From Gammaproteobacteria bacterium (GTDB lineage Bacteria > Pseudomonadota > Gammaproteobacteria > Eutrophobiales > Eutrophobiaceae), in assembly GCA_012103475.1 (NCBI GenBank), contig WLWS01000003.1, forward strand, positions 463,565-527,564: DNA of 64,000 nt, in the 5' to 3' direction. Made by a program: the position numbers and the translations under genes. This document shows, one piece after another, positions 8,712 to 19,421 of this stretch; the stretch's first letter is position 1, and each line of letters begins with the position of its first letter. Under the pieces are notes generated by a model that was not told the DNA's origin, made no database searches, and saw only the letters and a program-made list of their open reading frames with translations.

Positions 8712-10835
8712 ATGAAGACTGATACAGAAGATAAACAAAGAATTCGTACAATATGCCGCTCCTGTGGTCATGGCGGATGTGGAATTTACGCTGTCGTTGA
8801 AGACGGTAAAGTCACAAAAATTCAACCCGACAAAGAACATCCGGTAAGCAAGGGCTATACCTGTAAGAAGGCGCATGGTTTTCTGGATATGCAGTATCAC
8901 CCGGACCGGCTGCTGTACCCGAAGAAACGGGTCGGGGCGAGGGGAGAAGGTAAGTGGGAACGTATCTCCTGGGATGAGGCTCTGACGACGCTGGCAGATA
9001 AGATGAACCAGTTCAAGGCGGAGTCAGGTGCCGAGTCGGTTGTTATGGGTCACGGTACCGGCCGGGATTTTCATCGTTTTGTTTATCGTGTATCCAATCT
9101 TTTTGGCACACCTAATGTTCTGACCCCCGGTCACATGTGCTATCTGCCTCGTATCGCCATCTCCAAGTTAATGGGAATGGAAATTCCGATGGTAGATTAC
9201 GACAGTCGACCCAAATGTGTTATTTCCTGGGGCGCCAATCATCTGATCTCAAATCCTGATGAGAACAAGGGGATTAACCTCGCGCAGACGCTTAGAGACG
9301 GCGCAAAGCATATCGTTATTGATCCTCGTCGCACAAAGCTGGTCGACAGGGCGGACTTATGGTTACAACTGAGACCGGCTACAGACTCCGCCCTCGCTAT
9401 GGGCATGATGAAAGTGATTGTTGATGAAGAACTCTACGACAAGGACTTCATTGAAAAATACACTACCGGTTTTGATAAATTCGTAGAACGTTTACAGGAG
9501 TTTCCTCTCGAAAGAGTGGAAAAAATTACCTGGGTGCCGAAAGAAAAAATTATCGAGGCGGCACGTATATACGCCACCACCAAACCGGCGGCCCTGCAAT
9601 GGGGTGTCGGTATTGAGCAGAACATAAATTGCGTTGATGCGGATCGCGCGCTTATTTATCTGGTGGCAATGACAGGCAATCTTGACGTACCTGGTGGCAA
9701 TGTTATTTTCGGTTTACCGCCGGGATTGACGCGGGCTGAGTTTTCTCTTTTTAACAAGCTACCAGCTGAGCAGAAAGATAAGCTGCTCGGTGGAGACAAA
9801 TACAAGCTGGGCGCCACAATCAATCGTATTACACCCCATGTGGTCTGGGATGCGATTGAAAACGCCGACCCCTATCAGGTGAGGGCGATGGTGGTGTTTG
9901 CCAGTAACTCTCTCAACGCCAGAGAAAATTCGAAACGCGTTTACGATATTCTCAAGAACAAACTTGAATTCTTTGCCGCCATTGATGTGTTTCCGACACC
10001 GACAACTGAACTGGCGGATCTGGTATTGCCTGCGGCAACATGGCTTGAGAACGATAACATCGCCGATTACTGGAAAGTGCATGGTTTTGTTTTTCCACGG
10101 AATCTGGTTGTCGAGCCGGAAGGCGAGGCGCGTTCGGATCATATGATTTTAAATGAGCTGGGTAGAAAGCTCGGCTTTGAAGAATACTTCTGGGAAGACT
10201 ACAACGATTCACTTGATCATATTCTTGAACCAATTGGTCTGAATTGGGAAAAGTTTAAAGACATGCCCTATCTGCAGACTGAACCGAAATATCGTAAATA
10301 CGAGATCGAAGGTTTCGCTTCAGATTCAGGAAAACTGGACTTTTATTTACATAAATATGAAGAGTGGGGCTATGATCCCATGCCTTCTTATGTCGAACCA
10401 CCTGAAAGCCCGGAGCGGGAAGCGGAATTTGTTGAAAAGTATCCATTGATACTGATAACCGGCCAACGCATATTCAATTATTTTGGATCTGAGCACCGGC
10501 AATCGGCTTACCTGAGAAAATCGCATCCTGATCCCCTGGTAGAAATCCATTCGGAAACAGCGAGCCAGCGCGGCATAAAGGAAGGTGACTGGGTGAGCAT
10601 AGAATCGCCACGCGGCAAAGTGAAGTTTCGTGCAAAACTGTTTGACGGTATCGATAAGAGAGTGGTTAGCGCGGAATTCGGCTGGTGGTTCCCGGAAAAA
10701 GACAGAACCGATGCCGATGAGCAACTTGCTTCGAATATTAATGTCTTAACAGATGATGCGGGTCCTCTCGATCCGGGCATGGGTGCGACGAACCTGAAAG
10801 GTTTAATGTGCCAGATTGAAAAACTGGCCTCTTAA
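8712..10835 (+). CDS. Cytoplasmic DMSO-reductase-family molybdopterin/tungstopterin oxidoreductase
   Basis: The protein has 707 residues. C15, C18, C23 and C51 form the N-terminal 4Fe-4S site (CRSCGHGGCG), followed by the bis-pterin domains (KWERISWDEAL, VIDPRRTK, DLVLPAATWLEND) and a C-terminal dinucleotide-binding domain. C143 (PGHMCYLPR) sits where the metal ligand is expected. There is no Tat signal, so it is cytoplasmic. By eye the overall layout and the LDPGMGATNLKG tail resemble the acetylene hydratase branch of the family. However, the aspartate after the second cluster cysteine that is essential there is glycine (G19) here, so I do not assign that activity. No partner iron-sulfur or membrane subunit gene is adjacent. 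Confidence 0.85.
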   Translation: MKTDTEDKQRIRTICRSCGHGGCGIYAVVEDGKVTKIQPDKEHPVSKGYTCKKAHGFLDMQYHPDRLLYPKKRVGARGEGKWERISWDEALTTLADKMNQFKAESGAESVVMGHGTGRDFHRFVYRVSNLFGTPNVLTPGHMCYLPRIAISKLMGMEIPMVDYDSRPKCVISWGANHLISNPDENKGINLAQTLRDGAKHIVIDPRRTKLVDRADLWLQLRPATDSALAMGMMKVIVDEELYDKDFIEKYTTGFDKFVERLQEFPLERVEKITWVPKEKIIEAARIYATTKPAALQWGVGIEQNINCVDADRALIYLVAMTGNLDVPGGNVIFGLPPGLTRAEFSLFNKLPAEQKDKLLGGDKYKLGATINRITPHVVWDAIENADPYQVRAMVVFASNSLNARENSKRVYDILKNKLEFFAAIDVFPTPTTELADLVLPAATWLENDNIADYWKVHGFVFPRNLVVEPEGEARSDHMILNELGRKLGFEEYFWEDYNDSLDHILEPIGLNWEKFKDMPYLQTEPKYRKYEIEGFASDSGKLDFYLHKYEEWGYDPMPSYVEPPESPEREAEFVEKYPLILITGQRIFNYFGSEHRQSAYLRKSHPDPLVEIHSETASQRGIKEGDWVSIESPRGKVKFRAKLFDGIDKRVVSAEFGWWFPEKDRTDADEQLASNINVLTDDAGPLDPGMGATNLKGLMCQIEKLAS

Positions 10836-10842
10836 GGCCAGT
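10819..10842 (-). terminator. Rho-independent terminator for the TonB receptor gene
   Basis: A perfect 8-bp stem (ACTGGCCT / AGGCCAGT, loop of four) is followed on the minus strand by five T residues. It lies downstream of the leftward TonB receptor gene and overlaps the stop codon of the convergent molybdo-enzyme gene. Confidence 0.75.
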
Positions 10843-10867
10843 CTCTCAAAATAAAGTACATCAAAGA

Positions 10868-13087
10868 TCAGAAAGTGTAGCGAGCGCCGATTGTTGCGGT
10901 CCGGTCTTTATTAGGTCGTGCTCCGTAGGGCTGGCGACCCAGTATGTCTTCGGCATCGGTCAGATTTTCAATACGACCGAAGAAGTTAATATTTTCGCTA
11001 AACTGATAATTTCCGGTTAAATCCAGAGTGAAGGTGTCATCAGTTTGTTCGAATGCATCACAGGAAGCCCGTACGCACACTTCGTCAACGTAATTGGCAT
11101 TCAGGTAAGCGCCCCAGCTTGAATGTTCCACACCTACAGTAAAGCGGAGTTGATGATCCGGGATGTAGGGAATCGGATCGCCTTTGGTCACATCACCAAA
11201 AAAATCGGTGTCGGCAATATCGGTATCAAACTCAGCATCTATGTAAGTATAGGTAAGAGATACCGGAACATTCCATTCGCTGGCAGGTGTCAGATCCGCA
11301 GCAAATAACATTTCCACACCCTGCACAGTGGCTGCATCACCATTGAAGGCATCTCCGATAGTACAACCGGTACCGGAGGATGCTGTACATTCACCAAGTA
11401 TATTATCGTAGTCACTGATAAAACCGATGACCTCACCGCGTAAGTTGCTACCCTGATAACGAAAGCCAAATTCGTAATTAATTGCTTTCTCTTCTCTTAC
11501 CCCGGGAGAGTTACTCGGTGCAGAAAAACCTTTGTGTGCGCCGGCCAGAATTTGCCATTCGTCTGAGAGTTGATAAAGCACACCCATGCCCGGTAGCCAG
11601 ACTTTGGTTTTGTTTTCACGATCGTCTCTAAATGTTCGAGTGGCGCCATCGCGAAAACGCGTGCGCTTCTGATCGATATCTTCATAACGAATGCCTGGCG
11701 TGAAAGTCCAGTTGCCCCATTCAATACGGTCATAAACATGGATCGCCAGCGCTTCGGCTTCTTGAATACGATTACCTGCATTACCAAGTTCGCCCAGATC
11801 ATCAAGCACCAGTGTCCCGCCTTGCTGACTGTAAGTACTATTGCGTTGCAAGCGGTCTTCCTCGTCCCAATGATAACGCAGACCTACTTCAAGACTGTGA
11901 CTGGTCTCACCAATTTCCCCATCCCAGGCTAATTTGAACTGACCACCTCTGGAGTAGTATTCACGATCATTGGCGCGCAATTGAATACTGCCTGGTGCCG
12001 TGTCCAGAGTGCCATCAAGAATGCCCTGTAATTGTGCTGTACTCAGTCCATCAAGACTACTACCGCTGTTTACTGCCTGAATCACATTGAACCAGCTGGT
12101 TCGGTCAAAATCCTGAGCATCTGTACTACCATCTGCATCCAGTCCTTCAGTCTTGAACCAGCTACGTGAATGTTCATTATTATAGCCGGTCGCCGTAAAG
12201 GTCATGGAATCTGAGATTTCGAATTGATAACGGCCAATGTACTGGAAATGTTCCGTTTGAATATTGTCCAGAACAGACAGACCGTAGCGGCGATTTGCAT
12301 TGCTGGCAAAGTCCGCATCGCTCAGACCAAGATAGCTCTGTTCGGAGTCCTGATCGGCATACTGAAATTTAAAATTAACTTTGTGTCGTGAACCTTCCGG
12401 GGCATAACGCAACTTGACAGTGTAATCCTGTATCTCCAGTCCGCTATCGCTACCACCGCGGTCAATATTTTGAAAACCATTACTGCCCCACTGATGAGTT
12501 TCAACAAGAAAACCAACACCGTTGTCCAGAGTATCGCCGTATAGAGCATGAACACGGTAGGTTGAATCCTCACCACCTTCTGCCATCACCATTCCACCCT
12601 TTTTCTCTGGAATCGGAGTAGACAACATATTCAGGGTTCCACCAATGGTATAGGGGCCCTGTGTGATCGAGGCCGGGCCTTTAAGTACTTCGAAGGCGTG
12701 CATACGTCCCGCAGTTGGGAAGTAGTAAGCTGAAGGTGCGGAGTAGGGTGCCGGAGCAATCAGAACATTGTCTTCAAGTAGGGTAATGCGACTGCTTCTT
12801 TCTGTTGCGACACCTCGAATGCTGATATTAGGGCGCAATCCATAACCGTCTTCCAGTTGTATCGATACACCTGGTACTTCGCGGGATATTCTTTGTATGT
12901 CAGAGTAGTTAAACTTTTCCAGTTCTTCCGGGCCGATGAAATGGGCCGAGCCGGCTATCTGTTGGGCGTCTTCCTTATTGCCGACTATTCTGACTTCTTC
13001 TATGAAGGACTCTTCATTTTCGTCATTCGCGAACACAGATACGCTGACCAGTGTTAGTGCCACTATGAAACCGGTGATTCTCTCCAT
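10868..13087 (-). CDS. TonB-dependent outer-membrane receptor, probable iron/siderophore uptake
   Basis: This 739-residue protein has a signal peptide (cleavage near SVFAN), an N-terminal plug domain (IEEVRIVGNKEDAQQIAGSAHFI, then SREVPGVSIQLEDGYGLRPNISIRGV) and a 22-strand barrel ending in the aromatic terminal residue F (TIGARYTF). The arrangement resembles the FecA/iron-siderophore branch. A near-perfect Fur box sits about 75 bases upstream, which supports iron control and an iron-related substrate. There is no FecI/FecR pair or ABC transporter nearby, so the ligand is unknown. It faces the molybdo-enzyme gene tail to tail with a shared hairpin between them. Confidence 0.93.
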   Translation of the reverse strand: MERITGFIVALTLVSVSVFANDENEESFIEEVRIVGNKEDAQQIAGSAHFIGPEELEKFNYSDIQRISREVPGVSIQLEDGYGLRPNISIRGVATERSSRITLLEDNVLIAPAPYSAPSAYYFPTAGRMHAFEVLKGPASITQGPYTIGGTLNMLSTPIPEKKGGMVMAEGGEDSTYRVHALYGDTLDNGVGFLVETHQWGSNGFQNIDRGGSDSGLEIQDYTVKLRYAPEGSRHKVNFKFQYADQDSEQSYLGLSDADFASNANRRYGLSVLDNIQTEHFQYIGRYQFEISDSMTFTATGYNNEHSRSWFKTEGLDADGSTDAQDFDRTSWFNVIQAVNSGSSLDGLSTAQLQGILDGTLDTAPGSIQLRANDREYYSRGGQFKLAWDGEIGETSHSLEVGLRYHWDEEDRLQRNSTYSQQGGTLVLDDLGELGNAGNRIQEAEALAIHVYDRIEWGNWTFTPGIRYEDIDQKRTRFRDGATRTFRDDRENKTKVWLPGMGVLYQLSDEWQILAGAHKGFSAPSNSPGVREEKAINYEFGFRYQGSNLRGEVIGFISDYDNILGECTASSGTGCTIGDAFNGDAATVQGVEMLFAADLTPASEWNVPVSLTYTYIDAEFDTDIADTDFFGDVTKGDPIPYIPDHQLRFTVGVEHSSWGAYLNANYVDEVCVRASCDAFEQTDDTFTLDLTGNYQFSENINFFGRIENLTDAEDILGRQPYGARPNKDRTATIGARYTF

Positions 13088-13161
13088 TACTCTACAAACC
13101 CCATTATTTTTTCTTAACTATATTAAATACTTAGGTCGAACGAGCTAACTCGATATACAAA

Positions 13162-13176
13162 TGATAATCATTCTCA
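13162..13176. promoter_or_regulatory. Fur box
   Basis: The site reads TGATAATCATTCTCA, which matches the 7-1-7 Fur core (TGATAAT-N-ATTATCA) at all but one position. It is about 75 bases upstream of the TonB receptor start, which predicts repression by iron. Confidence 0.85.
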
Positions 13177-13219
13177 TTTATATTTGCAATATTTAAAATA
13201 AACTGAATGTCAGGCTAAG

Positions 13220-14395
<1,176 letters not shown>

Positions 14396-14527
14396 TTAAG
14401 TTTCCTGACTGAGAGGAATAATCACCAGAGTACGCCTGCTATCATAGGGTGAGCTTAAACTCCGGGCAAGAACTGTTAAGCATTGGAAATCAGCTTGTTC
14501 ATGACAGAGTCGGATCACTGCCAGAAT

Positions 14528-17296
14528 TTAATTTTCGTTTTCCGCGAGAACCTCTTCAAAAGCACGTGGTTTGTCAATTCCGTAGCCCTGCGCATAGTTA
14601 ACGCCTATCTCTCTTAACATGCCTTTTATCTCATCGTTCTCTACAAACTCAGCGATTGAACGCATGCCCATTACCTGACCGATTTCATTAATTGATTTAA
14701 CCATAGCCCTGTCAATCGGATCTTCAACAATATCCTTTACAAACATACCATCAATTTTCAGGTAATCGACAGACAGATTTTTCAGATAGCCAAAAGACGA
14801 CAAGCCGCTGCCGAAGTCATCCAGAGCAAATTGGCAACCAAGTTCCCTGAGTGAGGATATAAAGGCAGTGGCAATGCTCAGATTCGATATTGCCGTTGTT
14901 TCGGTGATTTCAAAACATATCTTATTGGCTTCGATACCGTAATCATTAAGTTGCGATTCGATGAATTCAGAAAAACCCTTCTTGGTTAAGGATTGCCCGG
15001 AAAGATTGATAGAGATGAAACTGATTTCATCAAGGAAGGCGGGATTGTCTGCCAGCAATGAAAATGCTTCTGTAATGACCCAGACATCAAGTTTTTCAAT
15101 CAGATTGTAACGTTCGGCCGCAGGCAGAAAAGCGCCGGGCGGAATTAAACTCCCATCATTGTCTATCATTCTTATAAGAAGTTCGTAGTGACGGTGATGC
15201 TCGCGCGCAAGGGGTTCTATAGTTTGTGCGAACAGGCAAAACTGATTTTTTTCCAGAGCCTGATAGATACGAGTAACCCACTCCATTTCACCGAGACGCC
15301 GGCTCATATCCAGATCGTCTTCCCGATAAACATGTATACGGTTTCGGCCCATATCCTTGGCTATATAGCATGCCGCGTCTGCCTGTTTCAGAAGTTCTGT
15401 CAGGTTAGGCAAATCCTTAGTAATCGAAGCCAGGCCGATGCTGATACCCACTTTGAAATCGTGTTTTTCCCAGGAGAATTGAAAACACTGAATGGTCTCC
15501 AAAAGTGTATCCGCTACACGCTGGGCCTGTTCCGGTGAGCAGTGCTCCATTAGAACGCCGAACTCATCTCCGCCTAGTCTGGCCAAAGTATCTGATTTAC
15601 GAACTTTTCCCGATAAGGTCTCTGAGAGTTGGCGTAGCAATTCATCACCGGCAACGTGTCCGCAGGTATCATTAACCACTTTTAACTGATCAACATCCAT
15701 GTAGCATAGGGCATGTCTGGCAGCCGTTTTTCTTGAATTAAGCAATAATCGTTCAGCACGATTTTCAAATTCCCTTCGGTTAACGAGTCCGGTAAGAGAG
15801 TCATGACTGGCCTGATAGCTTAACTGTTCAGAAAGTTCATACTCGTTGGTGACGTCATCCTGAATAGTGATGCAATGTGTCATGTCTCCCATAGAATTTT
15901 TTACACCCGTTATCGAGGCGCGATCCCAGTAAAGCATGCCATTCTTTTTTCGATTCTGCAGTTCGCCTTTCCATACACCTCCTGCACGAACAGTGTTCCA
16001 TAATTGATCATAGGTGGATTCAGGTGTTAATCCGGAGCGCAACAGGCTGATGTTTTTACCCAGGACTTCTTCTTTTGAGTATCCGCTTACCCTGGTGAAG
16101 TTAGGATTGGTGTATTCAATGACCCCTTCGAGGTTGGTGATAATCACGCTGAATGTGGAGGCTTCGACACCACTTGATAGTTTCCTCAATTCATCTTCCG
16201 TTTTCTTCCGCTCGGTAATGTCTTCAATGATAACCACGTAGCGATTCAATACATCACCGGGCTTCCCGGCGAACGAGACACTGACATTCACCCAGACGAT
16301 GGATCCGTTTTTGTGATAATTACGCTTTTCCATTGAATACTCAGAAATTTGTCCAGATTTCAGTTGAGCAAGTAAATTCAGGTTGTTGTCTAAATCATCA
16401 GGATGAACCAGTTTTTCAAAGGATTTGAAACCGAGCATTTCTTCTTCGCTATAACCTACAATGTCACAGCAGCGCTTATTCACACTTAGTATTTGACCCG
16501 TGTCTGAACTAATCAATGCGACTCCGACCGCCGCTTGTTCATAGATTCCACGAAAATTTGCTTCACTTTCTTTCAGGGCATTTTCGGTCAGAGTTCGAGA
16601 GCTGACATCCTGAATGGTACCAACAGAACGAATCGGGATATTTTCATCATTACGAAAGGTGCGACAACGCTCATTTATGTACTTAGTTATACCGTCATTG
16701 AGTAACAGGCGGTATGTGATCTCATAGGCTTCCCCTTTTTCAACAGAATCAGAGTAGATGTTCTTAACAAGAGGGAGATCATCAGGATGAATAAAAGTAA
16801 AAAAGTTTTCAGAAGTGGCTTCAACTTTATCAGGGTCAGCATTAAAAATTCGATAAACTTCTTCAGACCATTTTGCTTTGCCTGCAAGAAGGTCGATTTC
16901 CCAATTGCCAATTTCCGAAATTTTTTGTGCTTCCACCAAAATTGCTTCTGCTTTTTGCAGGTCGTCTCTCAAGTTCCTGAGCTTGAGCTCGTTGTCCCGG
17001 CTGCGCTGAATATTTGAAAGTATGTCTTTAAATATTGGCGCAATAAGAAGAATACCGACTACCAGTAAAAGTGAAATGGTCAGGGCAATTATTTCGGCAG
17101 ATAGATTTTCTGTTGAAGCGGATGGGTTGATGATTGAATGATATAAACCGATCGATCGTCTGATTCCCATAAAGGTCATTGCGATGGCGAACAAAGAGAA
17201 GGCAGCCCATCTCCCTGTGATCAGGATCAGCCTGATTGATAGGCCAGCAGCTATGAACTGCAGAACCGTAGAAATTCCAAGAATGATGCTTGTCAT
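14528..17296 (-). CDS. Membrane PAS-PAS-PAS-GGDEF-EAL c-di-GMP enzyme
   Basis: The protein has 922 residues. Three hydrophobic segments lie at about 4-26, 31-48 and 70-90, followed by a coiled coil and three PAS/PAC domains (about 130-235, 245-360 and 370-490; note FRGIYEQAAVGVALISSD and FSVIITNLEGVIEYTNPNF). A GGDEF domain with an intact RLGGDEFGVL motif is at about 505-660 and an EAL domain at about 675-915. The EAL signature reads ELL. The other phosphodiesterase motifs are intact: FEITET, DDFGSG, and LKIDG. Both synthesis and breakdown of c-di-GMP are therefore possible. It is a single-gene unit. Confidence 0.93.
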   Translation of the reverse strand: MTSIILGISTVLQFIAAGLSIRLILITGRWAAFSLFAIAMTFMGIRRSIGLYHSIINPSASTENLSAEIIALTISLLLVVGILLIAPIFKDILSNIQRSRDNELKLRNLRDDLQKAEAILVEAQKISEIGNWEIDLLAGKAKWSEEVYRIFNADPDKVEATSENFFTFIHPDDLPLVKNIYSDSVEKGEAYEITYRLLLNDGITKYINERCRTFRNDENIPIRSVGTIQDVSSRTLTENALKESEANFRGIYEQAAVGVALISSDTGQILSVNKRCCDIVGYSEEEMLGFKSFEKLVHPDDLDNNLNLLAQLKSGQISEYSMEKRNYHKNGSIVWVNVSVSFAGKPGDVLNRYVVIIEDITERKKTEDELRKLSSGVEASTFSVIITNLEGVIEYTNPNFTRVSGYSKEEVLGKNISLLRSGLTPESTYDQLWNTVRAGGVWKGELQNRKKNGMLYWDRASITGVKNSMGDMTHCITIQDDVTNEYELSEQLSYQASHDSLTGLVNRREFENRAERLLLNSRKTAARHALCYMDVDQLKVVNDTCGHVAGDELLRQLSETLSGKVRKSDTLARLGGDEFGVLMEHCSPEQAQRVADTLLETIQCFQFSWEKHDFKVGISIGLASITKDLPNLTELLKQADAACYIAKDMGRNRIHVYREDDLDMSRRLGEMEWVTRIYQALEKNQFCLFAQTIEPLAREHHRHYELLIRMIDNDGSLIPPGAFLPAAERYNLIEKLDVWVITEAFSLLADNPAFLDEISFISINLSGQSLTKKGFSEFIESQLNDYGIEANKICFEITETTAISNLSIATAFISSLRELGCQFALDDFGSGLSSFGYLKNLSVDYLKIDGMFVKDIVEDPIDRAMVKSINEIGQVMGMRSIAEFVENDEIKGMLREIGVNYAQGYGIDKPRAFEEVLAENEN

Positions 17297-17448
17297 AAAG
17301 TGTGTCGTCTTATTTAAGCGCTATGGACGATACCTAATTCAAGCAATAAGCGTGCACAAAACAAAAGGTAGCGGGGTTTATTGTCTTTTCAGGAATAAAG
17401 ACAGGAAAAGAGTATTACTATCAGTTAGATAAAGAAAAGGAAAATGAG

Positions 17449-17515
17449 CGGGAGGCTCCTGAAAATCAAAGTTAACTGTCTGTATCGACAGTTTATTGAC
17501 AGTCAAAGCCTCCCG
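17449..17515. other. Nested inverted repeats downstream of the methyltransferase gene
   Basis: An outer 9-bp pair (CGGGAGGCT at 17449-17457, AGCCTCCCG at 17507-17515) encloses a perfect 7-bp hairpin (AACTGTC at 17474-17480, GACAGTT at 17487-17493) and the short palindrome TTGACAGTCAA at 17496-17506. It lies 18 bases beyond the stop of the leftward methyltransferase gene, so it may be its transcript end. On the minus strand a T-rich stretch follows. It could also be a protein-binding region. Confidence 0.5.
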
Positions 17516-17532
17516 GCGCAATGCAGGTCTGG

Positions 17533-18381
17533 TTATTCAGGTTTTTGAAACAACAGAGTCATGCGATTCGACTCACCGATTGCCTTGTATTTGGCTTTTA
17601 AGTCAGCATTGTCAGCTGAACCGGCAAAGGTGGGTGGCAAACGCCAGACATAATCATTTTCACCCGGTTGATCGGCGGGGTTGCTGTTGATCTGGCTTTC
17701 ATCGATCAGTTTGAAACCGGCGTCAGTCAGTGTCTTAATAACAAAGGATTTTTTCAGATAGCCCTTGCTGCCATCAGCCCAGCTATCGCTGTTCCCTTCC
17801 GGTGCCATGTGCTGAACGACGCCGACTACTCCCCCCGGCTTCAACACACGTTTGATTTCTTTTAGAGCGGTTGATAGATAAGCGCCATCTTTCTCAAAGC
17901 GAGCCAGGTTGTGCAGAGAGCGAATTAATAATACCGCATCTGCACTACCGGCCATGCTGTCCGGCAACGAACCAAACTGAAATGCTTCGATAGCCGCACC
18001 ATTGGCACCACTCCAGGCGGATGCCTCAGCAGTCCAGGTGTCGACCCAGGTTTTCTTTGCTTCGAGAACAGCATCGTCATAAAAGTTAAATCTGGGATAG
18101 AGATCGGCAGCGTAGTCAGCGCCAATCACCTTGCCGTCGCTACCAAGCCAGGCCGACAGGATCTTAGAGTACCAGCCTCCACCCGGCAGGGTTTCGACAA
18201 CGGTCATGCCCGGTTTCAATCGAAAAAAGCGCAGGGTTTCAGCCGGGTGTCGGGAGTCATAACGCGCCTTGACTTCAGCTGGCTGTGCAGCAAGTACCGC
18301 GTCGAGTCCATCATTCGCATAACTGCCTGCAGTAGTACAAATTAGGGTAAGGAAGATTGCGATATTTAAGAGTGTTTTCAT
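17533..18381 (-). CDS. Exported predicted SAM-dependent methyltransferase
   Basis: This 282-residue protein begins with a clear signal peptide (MKTLLNIAIFLTLICTTAGSYA). A class I methyltransferase fold follows: the motif I region GMTVVETLPGGGWYSKIL, an acidic residue at the end of strand 2 (KVIGADYA), and KEIKRVLKPGGVVGVVQH near residue 190. It looks like the family of predicted exported methyltransferases (COG4798 type) whose substrate is unknown. Finding such a fold in the periplasm is odd, because SAM is cytoplasmic. The usual DxGxG of motif I is replaced by ETLPGGG. It stands downstream of the UbiD remnant with 110 bases between. Confidence 0.8.
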   Translation of the reverse strand: MKTLLNIAIFLTLICTTAGSYANDGLDAVLAAQPAEVKARYDSRHPAETLRFFRLKPGMTVVETLPGGGWYSKILSAWLGSDGKVIGADYAADLYPRFNFYDDAVLEAKKTWVDTWTAEASAWSGANGAAIEAFQFGSLPDSMAGSADAVLLIRSLHNLARFEKDGAYLSTALKEIKRVLKPGGVVGVVQHMAPEGNSDSWADGSKGYLKKSFVIKTLTDAGFKLIDESQINSNPADQPGENDYVWRLPPTFAGSADNADLKAKYKAIGESNRMTLLFQKPE

Positions 18382-18491
18382 GTGTTTTATATCCGTTTTG
18401 TTGGCTTATAGTCGAGGATGCTCTGAAGCGGAAATTTAGTGCAAAAAAAGAATAAAGCACTTGTCACTTCAGAGCAAGATGTTGTCACCTG

Positions 18492-19413
18492 TTACTTCTT
18501 CATGCGTTCAATCAGTTCAGTGATATCAGGCAGCTTATCCATATTGGGTATGGTCACGACTTTTTCATAGTCTTCACCAAAAGGTTTGGTCGCATCGATC
18601 GCCATGGCTGATGTGACACCTCGTTCAGGCGCGGAAGGGTCGAGTTGGAAGGAGGCAATTTCCGGTAGCACAATCAGGTCACGGTCGGCCTGACTGCGCG
18701 TACACACTGCCCACATCACTTTATCCATACTGAAGATATCGACATCTTCATCAACAGCGATAGCCATTTTGATGCCCTGCGTAGATAAGAGCGCAGTCAG
18801 TATATTTCTGGCCTCGAATTTTGCCTGCTGCTGAACTGATACGATGGCACACAGGCCAACACCGCCGGCACCATGGAAATGCACTTTTTTCAGCCCGGGA
18901 AAACGTTGCTTTAAAAAGGCGTAACAGGACGCTTCCATTGGGATCATTTTCAAAACGGTAGATAGAAGCATTCTTACCACCGTCTTCAATATCTTTACTG
19001 ATAGCGACTCCGGCAGTAATAAACGGACCACTATCAAGTTCTGAGCAAATCGGTATCGGTAGTTTATCCAGCGTTGCCTCATCACCAATATAGACAACAT
19101 CTTTACATGGGCCGCTGGTGTTCAGTACCGGCTCGCTGAGATTCTTCATCGCCATGAGAAAATCCTCGACGGCGTTCTCCTCGTTTGTTTGCAGCGCTTT
19201 TAACATCAGCCGACGATTATTGTATATGGCACCCAGCACGGGTATGTCAGAACCCTGTATGTTTTCAAAAAGCAAAGCCGGGCCTTCTGCGTCAGAACTT
19301 TTACGAACGTATCCGGCAATCTCAAATTCGCGACTGACTGAATCCTGTACGCGGACGAGTTCGTTTTCCTTTTCCAGCATTGTCAGAAAACTTCTTAGAT
19401 CAGTAATAGCCAT
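18492..19413 (-). pseudogene. UbiD-family decarboxylase remnant with internal deletion
   Basis: The first frame starts at the ATG at 19413 (MAITDLRSFLTMLEKENELVRV) and matches the UbiD N-terminus up to NASIYRFENDP near 18940. The reading then resumes in another frame at EASCYAFLKQRFPGLKKVHF and continues through the UbiD C-terminal domain (AIAVDEDVDIFSMDKVMWA, AIDATKPFGED). About 150 residues are missing at the join compared with the other UbiD gene in this window. The lost part holds the prenylated-FMN site and the conserved E-GPFGE region, so the product cannot be an active decarboxylase. It lies eight bases behind the MFS permease gene and was probably cotranscribed with it. An assembly deletion is the alternative. 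Confidence 0.85.
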
Positions 19414-19421
19414 GAGCACAC

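Noticed and set aside
8712..10835. Acetylene hydratase
   Set aside because: The essential aspartate next to the cluster cysteine is glycine.
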